Positions 1 to 6,260 of a stretch of 11,987 nucleotides of DNA are shown in pieces. The stretch's first letter is position 1, and each line of letters begins with the position of its first letter. The translations under genes were made by a program, and so were the position numbers. The notes under the pieces are model-generated. The model was not told the origin of the DNA. It searched no databases and saw only the letters and a list, made by a program, of their open reading frames with translations. This DNA comes from Candidatus Microgenomates bacterium (GTDB lineage: Bacteria; Patescibacteriota; Microgenomatia; Levybacterales; JACOYD01), in assembly GCA_016182055.1 (NCBI GenBank), contig JACOYD010000048.1, forward strand, positions 1 through 11,987, in the 5' to 3' direction.

Positions 1-333
1 ACGACATTTGTTCAGGGAATGGCCGTGGGGTTGGGAGTTAAACAAAGAATAATCTCCCCCACTTTTGTAATTGTTAGAAGTTACCCGTTCGACAAGCTCA
101 GGGCAGGTAAGTTAGAAGTTAGAAGTTTTTATCACATAGACTTGTATAGAATTGATGGCAGAAATAATATTGAAGGCTTAGGACTTGAGGAGATTATTAA
201 CGATTCGCAAAATATTGTAGCAGTAGAATGGGCGGAGAGGATGGGAAAGTTATTACCCAAAAATAGAATAGATATTTATTTTGAGCATATTGATGAACAC
301 AAAAGAAGAATTACAATTAAAAGAAGCAATTAA
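1..333 (+). CDS. tsaE: TsaE, tRNA t6A biosynthesis ATPase (5' end missing)
   Basis: TsaE is the P-loop ATPase that works with TsaB and TsaD to place threonylcarbamoyl on A37 of ANN-decoding tRNAs in the cytoplasm. The frame is open from base 1 and starts TTFVQGMAVGLGV, which fits the residues just after the Walker A lysine, so the start and most of the P-loop lie left of the window. Family motifs follow: SPTFVIV, YHIDLYR (the HxDxYR motif) and VEWAE. The visible part is 110 residues. Between SPTF and YHIDLYR there are about nine more residues than in the E. coli and B. subtilis proteins as I recall them; the excess matches an inserted palindrome read as PFDKLRAG. The 3' end overlaps tsaC by about 41 bases. 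Identity is confident; whether the insertion is tolerated is inference. Confidence 0.93.
   Translation, partial: TTFVQGMAVGLGVKQRIISPTFVIVRSYPFDKLRAGKLEVRSFYHIDLYRIDGRNNIEGLGLEEIINDSQNIVAVEWAERMGKLLPKNRIDIYFEHIDEHKRRITIKRSN
73..127 (+). repeat. GTTAGAA heptanucleotide tandem repeat split by the palindrome
   Basis: The unit GTTAGAA occurs at 73-79 followed by the start of another unit, then twice in tandem at 111-124 followed by GTT. The palindromic element sits between the two blocks, so an 11-base sequence (GTTAGAAGTTA) flanks it at 73-83 and 111-121. This looks like a small target duplication, but the right side also contains a plain tandem copy. It encodes the variable loop of TsaE. Confidence 0.6.
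84..103. repeat. Palindromic element inside tsaE, family A copy 1
   Basis: The bases CCCGTTCGACAAGCTCAGGG match the intergenic element at 2337-2355 except for one extra G and one A/G change. CCC and GGG form the outer arms. In the tsaE frame the element reads PFDKLRAG and leaves the frame intact. I recall such peptides recurring in unrelated CPR and other bacterial proteins, which is unverified here. Confidence 0.75.
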
Positions 334-889
334 AATTCTCAAACAGGGTGGGATTGTGGTGTTTCCTACAGATACTGCCTTTGGGGTGAGTTGTCGCATT
401 GATGATGAGAAGGCGGTTAGTCGTTTGTTCACCATTAGAAGAAGGCCCAAAACACAAGCCACCCCGGTTTTGGTCGATACCGTTAAAATGGCACAAGATT
501 ATTTATTGCCAATACCAAAAGAAGTTATTAATAAACTGATAGAGCCGTATTGGCCGGGAGCCCTCACTCTAATACTAGACTGTAATAGAGTAAGAGTGCC
601 AAAGCTGGTTAGAGGCGGAGGAAGAACGTTGGGAGTGAGAATTCCAAATCATGCTATTGCCCGCGCCATTATCCGTGGAGTTGGCATGCCAATTCTTGGG
701 CCATCGGCCAATTTTCATGATAAATCCACGCCTTATAAATTTGAAGATTTAGATCCAGAGCTAGTCAAGTTAGTTGATTATGTTGTTAGTGGTGAATGCC
801 CCATTGGTAAAGTTTCAACTGTGATTGACTGCACGAGCAAACCATGGAAAATTATCCGTCAAGGGGCAGTTAAGTTAGATGTTAGTTAA
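293..889 (+). CDS. tsaC: TsaC/Sua5 family L-threonylcarbamoyladenylate synthase
   Basis: This cytoplasmic enzyme makes threonylcarbamoyl-AMP from threonine, bicarbonate and ATP, the first step of t6A synthesis. At 198 residues it is a single YrdC domain, close to TsaC (about 190) and without the extra Sua5 C-terminal domain. Visible motifs are FPTDTAFGVSC near residues 24-34, RRRPKTQATPV, WPGALTLIL, GRTLGVRIPNH, GPSAN, STVID and the closing IIRQGAV. I chose ATG 293 over the in-frame TTG 281 because it gives the normal domain start. It overlaps the end of tsaE by 41 bases, which points to coupled translation. tsaB begins one base after its stop. The tsaE-tsaC-tsaB grouping supports the assignment. 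Confidence 0.94.
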   Translation: MNTKEELQLKEAIKILKQGGIVVFPTDTAFGVSCRIDDEKAVSRLFTIRRRPKTQATPVLVDTVKMAQDYLLPIPKEVINKLIEPYWPGALTLILDCNRVRVPKLVRGGGRTLGVRIPNHAIARAIIRGVGMPILGPSANFHDKSTPYKFEDLDPELVKLVDYVVSGECPIGKVSTVIDCTSKPWKIIRQGAVKLDVS

Positions 890-890
890 T

Positions 891-1157
891 ATGAATACTT
901 TACTTATTGATACAGCAGATAATGAAGAGATTAAGGTTGGATTAAGAATTAACAGAAAAGAATACTGGTTAAAACGTGTGATTGACTATCGGAAAGCTCA
1001 AGTGGTTTTGCCGATGATTGATAGTATGCTTAAAAAGCATAATTTACAACCGACCGAAATAGAAAAGATTGAAGTTAATCAAGGTCCCGGCTCCTTTACC
1101 GGCATTAGAGTCGGTCTCTCCGTAGCCAATGCCCTGCGCTTTGCTTTGGGTATTTGA
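891..1157 (+). CDS. tsaB: TsaB, short t6A complex subunit ending after the GPGSFTG core
   Basis: TsaB is the ASKHA-fold partner of TsaD in the t6A transferase complex. The product begins MNTLLIDTADNEE, matching the family IDTS start, and carries the hallmark GPGSFTGIRVGLSVANAL near its end. It stops at ALGI after 88 residues, whereas E. coli TsaB has about 230. I recall that Microgenomates TsaB proteins are already short but continue some 15-25 residues past this point. ATG 891, one base after the tsaC stop, is preferred to ATG 879. The same frame continues past two TGA codons (1155 and 1164) into VSALP, which resembles the GVSxLEAL segment of longer TsaB proteins, so the tail may have been lost recently. 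It may still be a working minimal TsaB. Confidence 0.85.
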   Translation: MNTLLIDTADNEEIKVGLRINRKEYWLKRVIDYRKAQVVLPMIDSMLKKHNLQPTEIEKIEVNQGPGSFTGIRVGLSVANALRFALGI

Positions 1158-1162
1158 ACTAA

Positions 1163-1192
1163 TTGACTTTTGGTGTCTGCTTTGCCTATGAT
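1163..1192 (+). promoter_or_regulatory. Sigma70-type promoter for the CAP gene
   Basis: TTGACT at 1163-1168 and TATGAT at 1187-1192 each match the consensus in five of six bases and are 18 bases apart. Transcription would be expected to start near 1199, only a few bases before ATG 1203, giving a nearly leaderless mRNA. The -35 box contains the second TGA after tsaB. It is the best promoter I could find in the window and may drive the downstream genes. It is a consensus match without experimental support. Confidence 0.55.
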
Positions 1193-1202
1193 GGTAAGAG
1201 AT

Positions 1203-2069
1203 ATGATTTCATTTCTGCGTCATCTTTTTATACCGCACGACAGCAATAATTACCGCTCAAAACTTTTGCACCATAAGAGTCTTTTTGTGCTGTTTCTGCT
1301 GGTAGTTATTTTTTCCTCATTTACGATATCTCTTCGGCAAAGCGCCCCGCAAGTGCTTGGCGTAGCCACCAATATTACTCCGCAGGATTTGCTTTTGACC
1401 ACCAATCAGAAACGGACGGAAAACGGTTTAGCTCCGCTGGCTCTAAGTGGCAAGCTTTCCTCTGCCGCCTCAAGCAAAGCGCAAGATATGTTTGTCAAAG
1501 ACTATTGGGCGCATAATGCGCCGGATGGGACGACCCCCTGGACGTTTTTTCAACTTATTGACTATAACTATATTTATGCCGGGGAAAATTTAGCCAAGAA
1601 TTTTAATGACTCCGAAGGGGTGGTAAATGCCTGGATGGCCAGCACTTCACATCGGGAAAATATGCTAAGTGCCCGATACGACGAGGTGGGATTTGCTGTA
1701 GTAAATGGAAAATTGAGTAATGAAGAAACCACGCTGGTGGTTGAATTTTTTGGTAAAGAGCAGACTTTGCAAGGTCAAGCGCCCACAACCGGCGCCTCGG
1801 TACCGCCGGAAATTTTGCCCACGCCAGCGCCAGTCACCCAAAGTCTGGTGGCGGGAGTTACCAATACTCCTTTGATAGACAGCACAGCACTTACCAAAAA
1901 AGTATCTATATTTATCCTGGCAATTCTTATATTGGCCTTTATTTTGGACATGATATACATTGAACGACAAAAACTGGTAAGGCTGGTTGGCCACAATATT
2001 GATCACATTCTGTTTTTGGCGGGGGCGATTCTTTTTATTATTGTTTTAGGAAAAGGAGTTATTCTCTAA
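1203..2069 (+). CDS. Membrane-anchored CAP/SCP-domain protein
   Basis: This is a 288-residue extracytoplasmic protein of the CAP (SCP/PR-1) superfamily; its biochemical role is unknown. A basic, His-rich N-terminus (about 1-26, with FIPHDSNNY) precedes a membrane helix at 27-42. The CAP domain spans about 60-190 and contains WAHNAPDG (H104), AGENLA (E128) and STSHRENM (H150, E152), together forming the usual His/Glu cavity tetrad. A Pro/Thr-rich linker follows, then two more helices near the C-terminus (VSIFILAIL and HILFLAGAILF). ATG 1203 was chosen over TTG 1170, ATG 1188 and ATG 1191 because the likely -10 box covers 1187-1192 and because relatives, as I recall them, begin similarly. The C-terminal helices are an addition to a plain secreted CAP protein. 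Confidence 0.85.
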   Translation: MISFLRHLFIPHDSNNYRSKLLHHKSLFVLFLLVVIFSSFTISLRQSAPQVLGVATNITPQDLLLTTNQKRTENGLAPLALSGKLSSAASSKAQDMFVKDYWAHNAPDGTTPWTFFQLIDYNYIYAGENLAKNFNDSEGVVNAWMASTSHRENMLSARYDEVGFAVVNGKLSNEETTLVVEFFGKEQTLQGQAPTTGASVPPEILPTPAPVTQSLVAGVTNTPLIDSTALTKKVSIFILAILILAFILDMIYIERQKLVRLVGHNIDHILFLAGAILFIIVLGKGVIL

Positions 2070-2070
2070 C

Positions 2071-2331
2071 ATGTTATTTCACAAGAACCATCTTATTCAT
2101 TACCTGATTATCCTTAGTATTATTGCCTTGGGTATTGGTTCCGTTATCCTGTTGTCTTCAAATAAAAATCTGCAGTTGATTTTGGTTTTGGTAGTATCTC
2201 TTTTTTACCTTTGCTACGGCATTTTTCATCATGCTCTCGAACATGATGTTACTATCAAAATTGTGGTAGAATATGTGCTTGTGACACTTCTTGCTGTGGC
2301 GCTGTTTATCTTCGTTCGAGGGGGATTTTAA
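2071..2331 (+). CDS. Small three-helix membrane protein, unknown function
   Basis: The 86-residue product is almost entirely hydrophobic, with three predicted helices at about 10-28, 33-52 and 62-82. A short polar loop between the second and third helices holds a His cluster, HHALEHD, at 53-59. I recognise no family. The start is supported by AAAAGGAG at 2051-2058, inside the end of the CAP gene, 12 bases before the ATG and only one base after the CAP stop. This spacing points to cotranscription and perhaps joint function with the CAP protein, for instance as a membrane partner, but that is inference. It ends 45 bases before rmlA. Confidence 0.75.
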   Translation: MLFHKNHLIHYLIILSIIALGIGSVILLSSNKNLQLILVLVVSLFYLCYGIFHHALEHDVTIKIVVEYVLVTLLAVALFIFVRGGF

Positions 2332-2360
2332 TATGACCCTTCGACAGGCTCAGGGTCATA
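2332..2360. repeat. Palindromic hairpin in the rmlA leader, family A copy 2
   Basis: TATGACCCT at 2332-2340 pairs perfectly with AGGGTCATA at 2352-2360, giving a 9-base stem around an 11-base loop. The core at 2337-2355 is nearly the same as the element inside tsaE. It begins directly after the preceding stop codon and ends next to the rmlA ribosome binding site. No T-tract follows, so it is not a typical intrinsic terminator. Confidence 0.8.
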
Positions 2361-2367
2361 GTGAGGT
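2361..2367 (+). promoter_or_regulatory. Ribosome binding site of rmlA
   Basis: GTGAGGT contains GAGG at 2363-2366, ten bases before ATG 2377. It directly abuts the right arm of the hairpin, so hairpin folding could affect ribosome access; that effect is inferred. Confidence 0.5.
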
Positions 2368-2376
2368 ATTCGAACT

Positions 2377-3114
2377 ATGAAGGGTGTTATCTTAGCCGGT
2401 GGGCTGGCTACCAGACTTCGTCCACTGACACTTGTTACCAACAAGCATTTGCTGCCGATTTACAATAAACCGATGATTTTCTATCCGTTGGAAGCAATGG
2501 CCAAAGCAGGCATTACCGAAGTGCTTGTGGTAACAGGACCAAATCACGCAGGTTCATTCTTAAATTTGCTTAAAAATGGCGATGAGTTTGGTCTTAAACT
2601 GTCATACGAAATTCAGCCGGAGGCAGGGGGTATAGCTCAAGGGATTGCTCTGGCCGAAAATTTTGCTGATCAAGAAAAATTGCTTGTTATCTTGGGCGAC
2701 AATATCTTTTTTTATAATCTCCAAAATGCCGCCGAGAGCTTTACCAAAAAAACGCGGGGAGCGAAAGTCTTTGCCGTTGCGATGCCCACAGAGTCGGGAC
2801 ATTATGGCGTAGTAGAAATAGACGAGCAAAACAGGGTTTTATCAATTGAGGAAAAGCCTCCTAAACCAAAATCCAACTTGGCCCAGACAGGAATTTATAT
2901 GTACGATAATCGCGTATTTGACTTTATTAAGGAACTTAAGCCTTCCCAAAGAGGTGAACTGGAAGTGACCGATCTTAATAATTTTTATGTGAAAGAGGGC
3001 ACACTGGAATGTGAGATATTGAATTGGTGGGTAGATGCAGGCACATCCTTTGATGAATTACTGCGGGCTAATAATTTAGTGGCAGAAAAAGTTAAGAATG
3101 GAGAGATTGTATGA
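2377..3114 (+). CDS. rmlA: Glucose-1-phosphate thymidylyltransferase, short form
   Basis: RmlA joins dTTP and glucose-1-phosphate into dTDP-glucose, the entry to dTDP-deoxysugars, in the cytoplasm. The nucleotide-binding signature is GGLATRLRPLT at 8-18, with Ala where GGxGTRL usually has Gly. It is followed by KHLLPIYNKPMIFYPLE, ILGDN (metal-binding D108), EEKPPKPKSNLAQTGIYMYD, RGELEVTDLNNFYV and WWVDAGT. At 245 residues it lacks the roughly 45-residue C-terminal extension of enterobacterial RmlA (about 290), as in other short-form enzymes. Its TGA stop overlaps the rmlB ATG in ATGA, so the two are translationally coupled. The neighbours fix the dTDP-sugar role better than sequence alone; the nucleotide specificity was not tested. 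Confidence 0.92.
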   Translation: MKGVILAGGLATRLRPLTLVTNKHLLPIYNKPMIFYPLEAMAKAGITEVLVVTGPNHAGSFLNLLKNGDEFGLKLSYEIQPEAGGIAQGIALAENFADQEKLLVILGDNIFFYNLQNAAESFTKKTRGAKVFAVAMPTESGHYGVVEIDEQNRVLSIEEKPPKPKSNLAQTGIYMYDNRVFDFIKELKPSQRGELEVTDLNNFYVKEGTLECEILNWWVDAGTSFDELLRANNLVAEKVKNGEIV

Positions 3115-4091
3115 GATTGTTGGTGACGGGAGGAGCCGGATTTATTGGCTCAAACTTCATTTTGTACTGGATGAAAAACCATCCGCAGGATTCTATCATT
3201 AATTTAGATAAGCTCACTTATGCCGGAAATTTGGATAATTTACAAGCAGTAGCAGGAAACCCCAACTACTCATTTATCAAAGGCGATATTGGTGATATGG
3301 CTGTCGTTGATCGGGCGATGGAAGGAGTTGAGGTGGTGGTTCATTTTGCGGCAGAGAGCCACGTTGACAGATCAATTGCCGGACCGGCAGTATTTGTGAT
3401 GACTAATGTGGTGGGGACACAAGTTTTGCTGGATAGTGCGCTGAAGCATACTGTTAAACGCTTTCATCATATTTCTACGGATGAGGTTTATGGAAGCCTT
3501 AGTCTTACCGATCTGAATAAATTTAATGAACGAACAACTTATAACCCCAGAAGTCCATATTCAGCTAGTAAAGCAGGTTCCGATTATCTAGTGCGTGCCT
3601 ACCATGTCACATACGGTCTGCCTATTACCATAACTAATTGCTCAAATAATTTCGGGCCATATCAATTTCCGGAAAAGCTAATTCCCCTGGCTATCACCAA
3701 TATTATTGAAGGAAAAAAAGCGCCGGTATACGGCGATGGCTTATACGTTCGGGATTGGCTGTATGTAGAAGATCATTGCCGGGCAATTGAGCTGGTGTTG
3801 CAAAAGGGCAAAATCGGTGAAACCTATTGCGTAGGAGGATTAACAGACGATATTAATAATCTGATAGTGGTTAAAAAAGTCCTCAAAATTTTGGGTCATG
3901 GAGAAGAAATGATTGAGTTTGTCAAAGATCGGCCCGGACACGACCGCCGTTATGCCATTGACTGGTCGAAAATAAAAAATGAACTTGGCTGGCAGCCACA
4001 GCATGATTTTGATGAATGGTTAGCAAAAACAGTTCAGTGGTACAAAAACAATGAAAACTGGTGGAAAAAACTCAAATATGGGCAAAAGTAA
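3111..4091 (+). CDS. rmlB: dTDP-glucose 4,6-dehydratase
   Basis: RmlB converts dTDP-glucose to dTDP-4-keto-6-deoxyglucose using tightly bound NAD. It is an extended short-chain dehydrogenase of 326 residues, a normal length. The Rossmann motif GGAGFIGS is at 7-14. HFAAESHVDRS is typical of the family, STDEVYG supplies the catalytic T123-D124-E125 triad, and YSASK holds Y150 and K154. NCSNNFGPYQFPEKLIPL, YVRDWLYVEDHCRAIELVL and RPGHDRRYAID complete a classic RmlB pattern. The start overlaps the rmlA stop by four bases. The C-terminal end is read through the start region of the following reductase. Confidence 0.97.
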   Translation: MRLLVTGGAGFIGSNFILYWMKNHPQDSIINLDKLTYAGNLDNLQAVAGNPNYSFIKGDIGDMAVVDRAMEGVEVVVHFAAESHVDRSIAGPAVFVMTNVVGTQVLLDSALKHTVKRFHHISTDEVYGSLSLTDLNKFNERTTYNPRSPYSASKAGSDYLVRAYHVTYGLPITITNCSNNFGPYQFPEKLIPLAITNIIEGKKAPVYGDGLYVRDWLYVEDHCRAIELVLQKGKIGETYCVGGLTDDINNLIVVKKVLKILGHGEEMIEFVKDRPGHDRRYAIDWSKIKNELGWQPQHDFDEWLAKTVQWYKNNENWWKKLKYGQK

Positions 4092-4965
4092 GATTTTGGG
4101 CACGGGACTTGGCGGACTGGTTGGTTCCAGGATAGTGGAGCTTCTTATCGATTATTACGCATTTGAAAATATCAGCCGAAAAACAGGAATTGATATTACC
4201 CACAAAGATTCGTTAATAAAGAAAGTAAAGAGTGTTTTGGATGCCAAAATTATTCTGCACATGGCGGCCAAAGCCGATGTTGACGAATGCGAAAAAGATA
4301 AGCCGTTGGCAGAAAACGGCGAGGCCTGGAAAATAAATGTTTTGGGAACAAAAAACGTAGTTGAGGCGGCCCGGGAAACAGGCAAAAAATTGATTTATAT
4401 TTCCACAGATTTTGTTTTTGACGGAAAAAAGCAAAGCGGAGCATATCGGGAAGAGGACGGGCGGCGGGCCATAAACTGGTATGGGCAGACCAAACTTGAA
4501 GGAGAGAAAATAGTAGAGTCGGCCGGCATACCCTTTATTATTCTTAGAATTGCCTATCCTTACCGGGCAATCTTTGCCAAAAAGAAAGATTTCATCCGGG
4601 CGATAGCGGCTAGACTTGGTGAAAAAAAGCCCATCAGCGTTGTTTCCGACCAGGTCATAACGCCAACATTTATCGATGATGTGGCCGGGGCTCTTGATAG
4701 GGTTATTCAAACAAATGCCGTTGGTATATACCATGCTGTCGGAAGTCAGTTTGTAACTCCCCATCAGGCAGCAGTAGCAATTGTCAAAACATTCAGGTAT
4801 GATAGGTCTTTAATTAGCAAAACAACCAGGCGGGAATATTTCAAAAATAAAGCAGCCCGCGGCTTTCGTTTGGCCCTATCAAATGATAAAATAAGGAAAT
4901 TAGGTGTGAATATGAGAACTTTTGCAGAAGGTCTGGGAGAGGTTAAAAGACAACAGTCAGTATGA
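4078..4965 (+). CDS. rmlD: RmlD-like dTDP-4-dehydrorhamnose reductase family protein
   Basis: The product is an extended SDR of the RmlD substrate-binding family (295 residues, normal size), expected to reduce a dTDP-4-keto-6-deoxyhexose with NAD(P)H. Evidence is the GxxGxxG motif at 10-16, HMAAKADVDECEKD, YISTDFVFDG with S109-T110-D111, YGQTKLEGEK with Y135 and K139, and DQVITPTFIDDVA. ATG 4078 overlaps the end of rmlB by 14 bases; the earlier in-frame ATG 4051 would add nine unlikely residues. The stop overlaps ugd in ATGA. Normally RmlC must act first to give the L-rhamno intermediate, and no rmlC is in the window. Product identity (L-rhamnose, 6-deoxytalose or another sugar) is therefore uncertain. 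Confidence 0.85.
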   Translation: MGKSKILGTGLGGLVGSRIVELLIDYYAFENISRKTGIDITHKDSLIKKVKSVLDAKIILHMAAKADVDECEKDKPLAENGEAWKINVLGTKNVVEAARETGKKLIYISTDFVFDGKKQSGAYREEDGRRAINWYGQTKLEGEKIVESAGIPFIILRIAYPYRAIFAKKKDFIRAIAARLGEKKPISVVSDQVITPTFIDDVAGALDRVIQTNAVGIYHAVGSQFVTPHQAAVAIVKTFRYDRSLISKTTRREYFKNKAARGFRLALSNDKIRKLGVNMRTFAEGLGEVKRQQSV

Positions 4966-6254
4966 CAATAACATTTATTGGACATGGCTACGTGGGACTT
5001 GTCACAGCCTCTGTTTTTGCCGATTTGGGCAATACAGTCTGGGTAGTTGGGCATACCCAGAAAAAAATAGAGAACCTAAAAAAAGGAGTATTGCCAATTT
5101 ATGAGCCGGGACTTGAAGAAGTAGTCAAGAGAAATGTAAAAGCTAAAAGGCTTTTGTTTACTCTTTCCTATGATGAGGCAATTGCCGCTTCCGATGCAGT
5201 TTTTATTAGTGTTGGGACTCCGCCGAAAGAGAATGGTGAGGCTGATTTATCTACTGTCTTTGAGGTGGCGGAAAAAATTGGCAAACACTTAAGCGGTTAT
5301 ACCGTTGTTGCCACCAAAAGCACAGTGCCGGTAGGTACCAATAAAAAGATTAAGGAATTAATCAAAAGAATTATTCCGGCCAAAGTTACCTTTGATATTG
5401 CCTCGGTTCCTGAATTTTTGCGCGAAGGACAGGCTATTTCCGATACCCTTCATCCTGACAGAGTTGTTTTGGGTACCGAATCAAAAGCGGCCCAGGATTT
5501 GCTTTTAGAATTGCATAAACCCATCAACGGCACAGTAGTTGCAACGGATATTGAAACGGCGGAGATGATTAAATATGCCTCAAATGCCTTTCTGGCTACC
5601 AAGATTTCCTTTGCCAATGCCATCGCCGGGATGTCGGAAAAAACAGGAGCAGATGGTTTGGTTGTTCTTAAAGCTGTGGGACTTGATAAGCGGGTAGGAA
5701 GCAATTTTTTAGATCCGGGAGCCGGTTACGGCGGGAGTTGTTTCCCCAAAGATGTAAAAGCCCTAATTGCCATTGCCAAAAAACATGGGGTTGACTTTAA
5801 GCTCTTAAAAGAAGTAGAGGCCATCAACACCGATAGCATTTTGGCAATTATTCATAAAGTCAAAAAACTGCTGGGCCATAACTTAAAGGGAAAAACAATT
5901 GGCGTTTTAGGATTATCATTTAAGCCCAATACCGACGATATGCGTGACGCTCCGTCTATTATTATTATCAATAAGCTTTTGCAAAGCGGGGCAGAAATTA
6001 AAGCATATGACCCAATCGCCATGGGCAATGCCGAAAAAATTCTTCCAGATGTAGCTTTTGCCGCCGATTCGTATGAAGCGGCAAAAAACTGCGATGCCTT
6101 GATTATTATGACCGAATGGAATGAGTTTCGTCAGCTTAATTTATCGCAAATAAAAACCGTTATGAAAAAACCAATTATTATTGACGGACGAAATATCTAC
6201 GACCCCTCTGAAGCAAAGCAGTTGGGATTTACCTATTTGGGAGTAGGAAGATAA
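4962..6254 (+). CDS. ugd: UDP-glucose 6-dehydrogenase
   Basis: Ugd oxidises UDP-glucose twice with NAD+ to UDP-glucuronate in the cytoplasm. The 430-residue product has the family length. GHGYVGL at 7-13 is the Rossmann loop, followed by YEPGLEEVV, KSTVPVGT, VPEFLREGQAISD, YASNAFLATKISFANAIA and GYGGSCFPKD with catalytic Cys260. The C-terminal UDP-binding domain has GLSFKPNTDDMRDAPS, and YDP and IIDGRNIYDP occur further on. Its ATG overlaps the reductase stop by four bases. UDP-glucuronate would feed the decarboxylase three genes downstream, making UDP-xylose. There is no missing residue or frameshift that I can see. Confidence 0.97.
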   Translation: MTITFIGHGYVGLVTASVFADLGNTVWVVGHTQKKIENLKKGVLPIYEPGLEEVVKRNVKAKRLLFTLSYDEAIAASDAVFISVGTPPKENGEADLSTVFEVAEKIGKHLSGYTVVATKSTVPVGTNKKIKELIKRIIPAKVTFDIASVPEFLREGQAISDTLHPDRVVLGTESKAAQDLLLELHKPINGTVVATDIETAEMIKYASNAFLATKISFANAIAGMSEKTGADGLVVLKAVGLDKRVGSNFLDPGAGYGGSCFPKDVKALIAIAKKHGVDFKLLKEVEAINTDSILAIIHKVKKLLGHNLKGKTIGVLGLSFKPNTDDMRDAPSIIIINKLLQSGAEIKAYDPIAMGNAEKILPDVAFAADSYEAAKNCDALIIMTEWNEFRQLNLSQIKTVMKKPIIIDGRNIYDPSEAKQLGFTYLGVGR

Positions 6255-6260
6255 GTAAAC

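Noticed and set aside
73..127. Start of a CRISPR-like array from the repeated GTTAGAA units
   Set aside because: Units are seven bases long and mostly tandem, without regular spacers, and lie inside the tsaE coding frame.
1155..1166. Two in-frame TGA codons in the tsaB tail suggesting UGA recoded as glycine, as in Gracilibacteria
   Set aside because: rmlA, the rmlD-like gene and the UXS gene all end in TGA overlapping the next ATG, and no other gene shows internal TGA. The standard bacterial code fits.
2244..2272. TAGAAT at 2267-2272 as a -10 box of a separate rmlA promoter
   Set aside because: No acceptable -35 box is found 16-18 bases upstream, and the site lies inside the small membrane protein gene.
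2332..2360. Hairpin as an intrinsic terminator between the CAP pair and rmlA
   Set aside because: No T-tract follows; the right arm runs straight into the ribosome binding site. The core matches a repeat element instead.
4213..4764. 183-codon open frame on the minus strand opposite the rmlD-like gene
   Set aside because: The + strand frame encodes a clear RmlD-family protein with its motifs; the minus frame shows no family motif and is a shadow.
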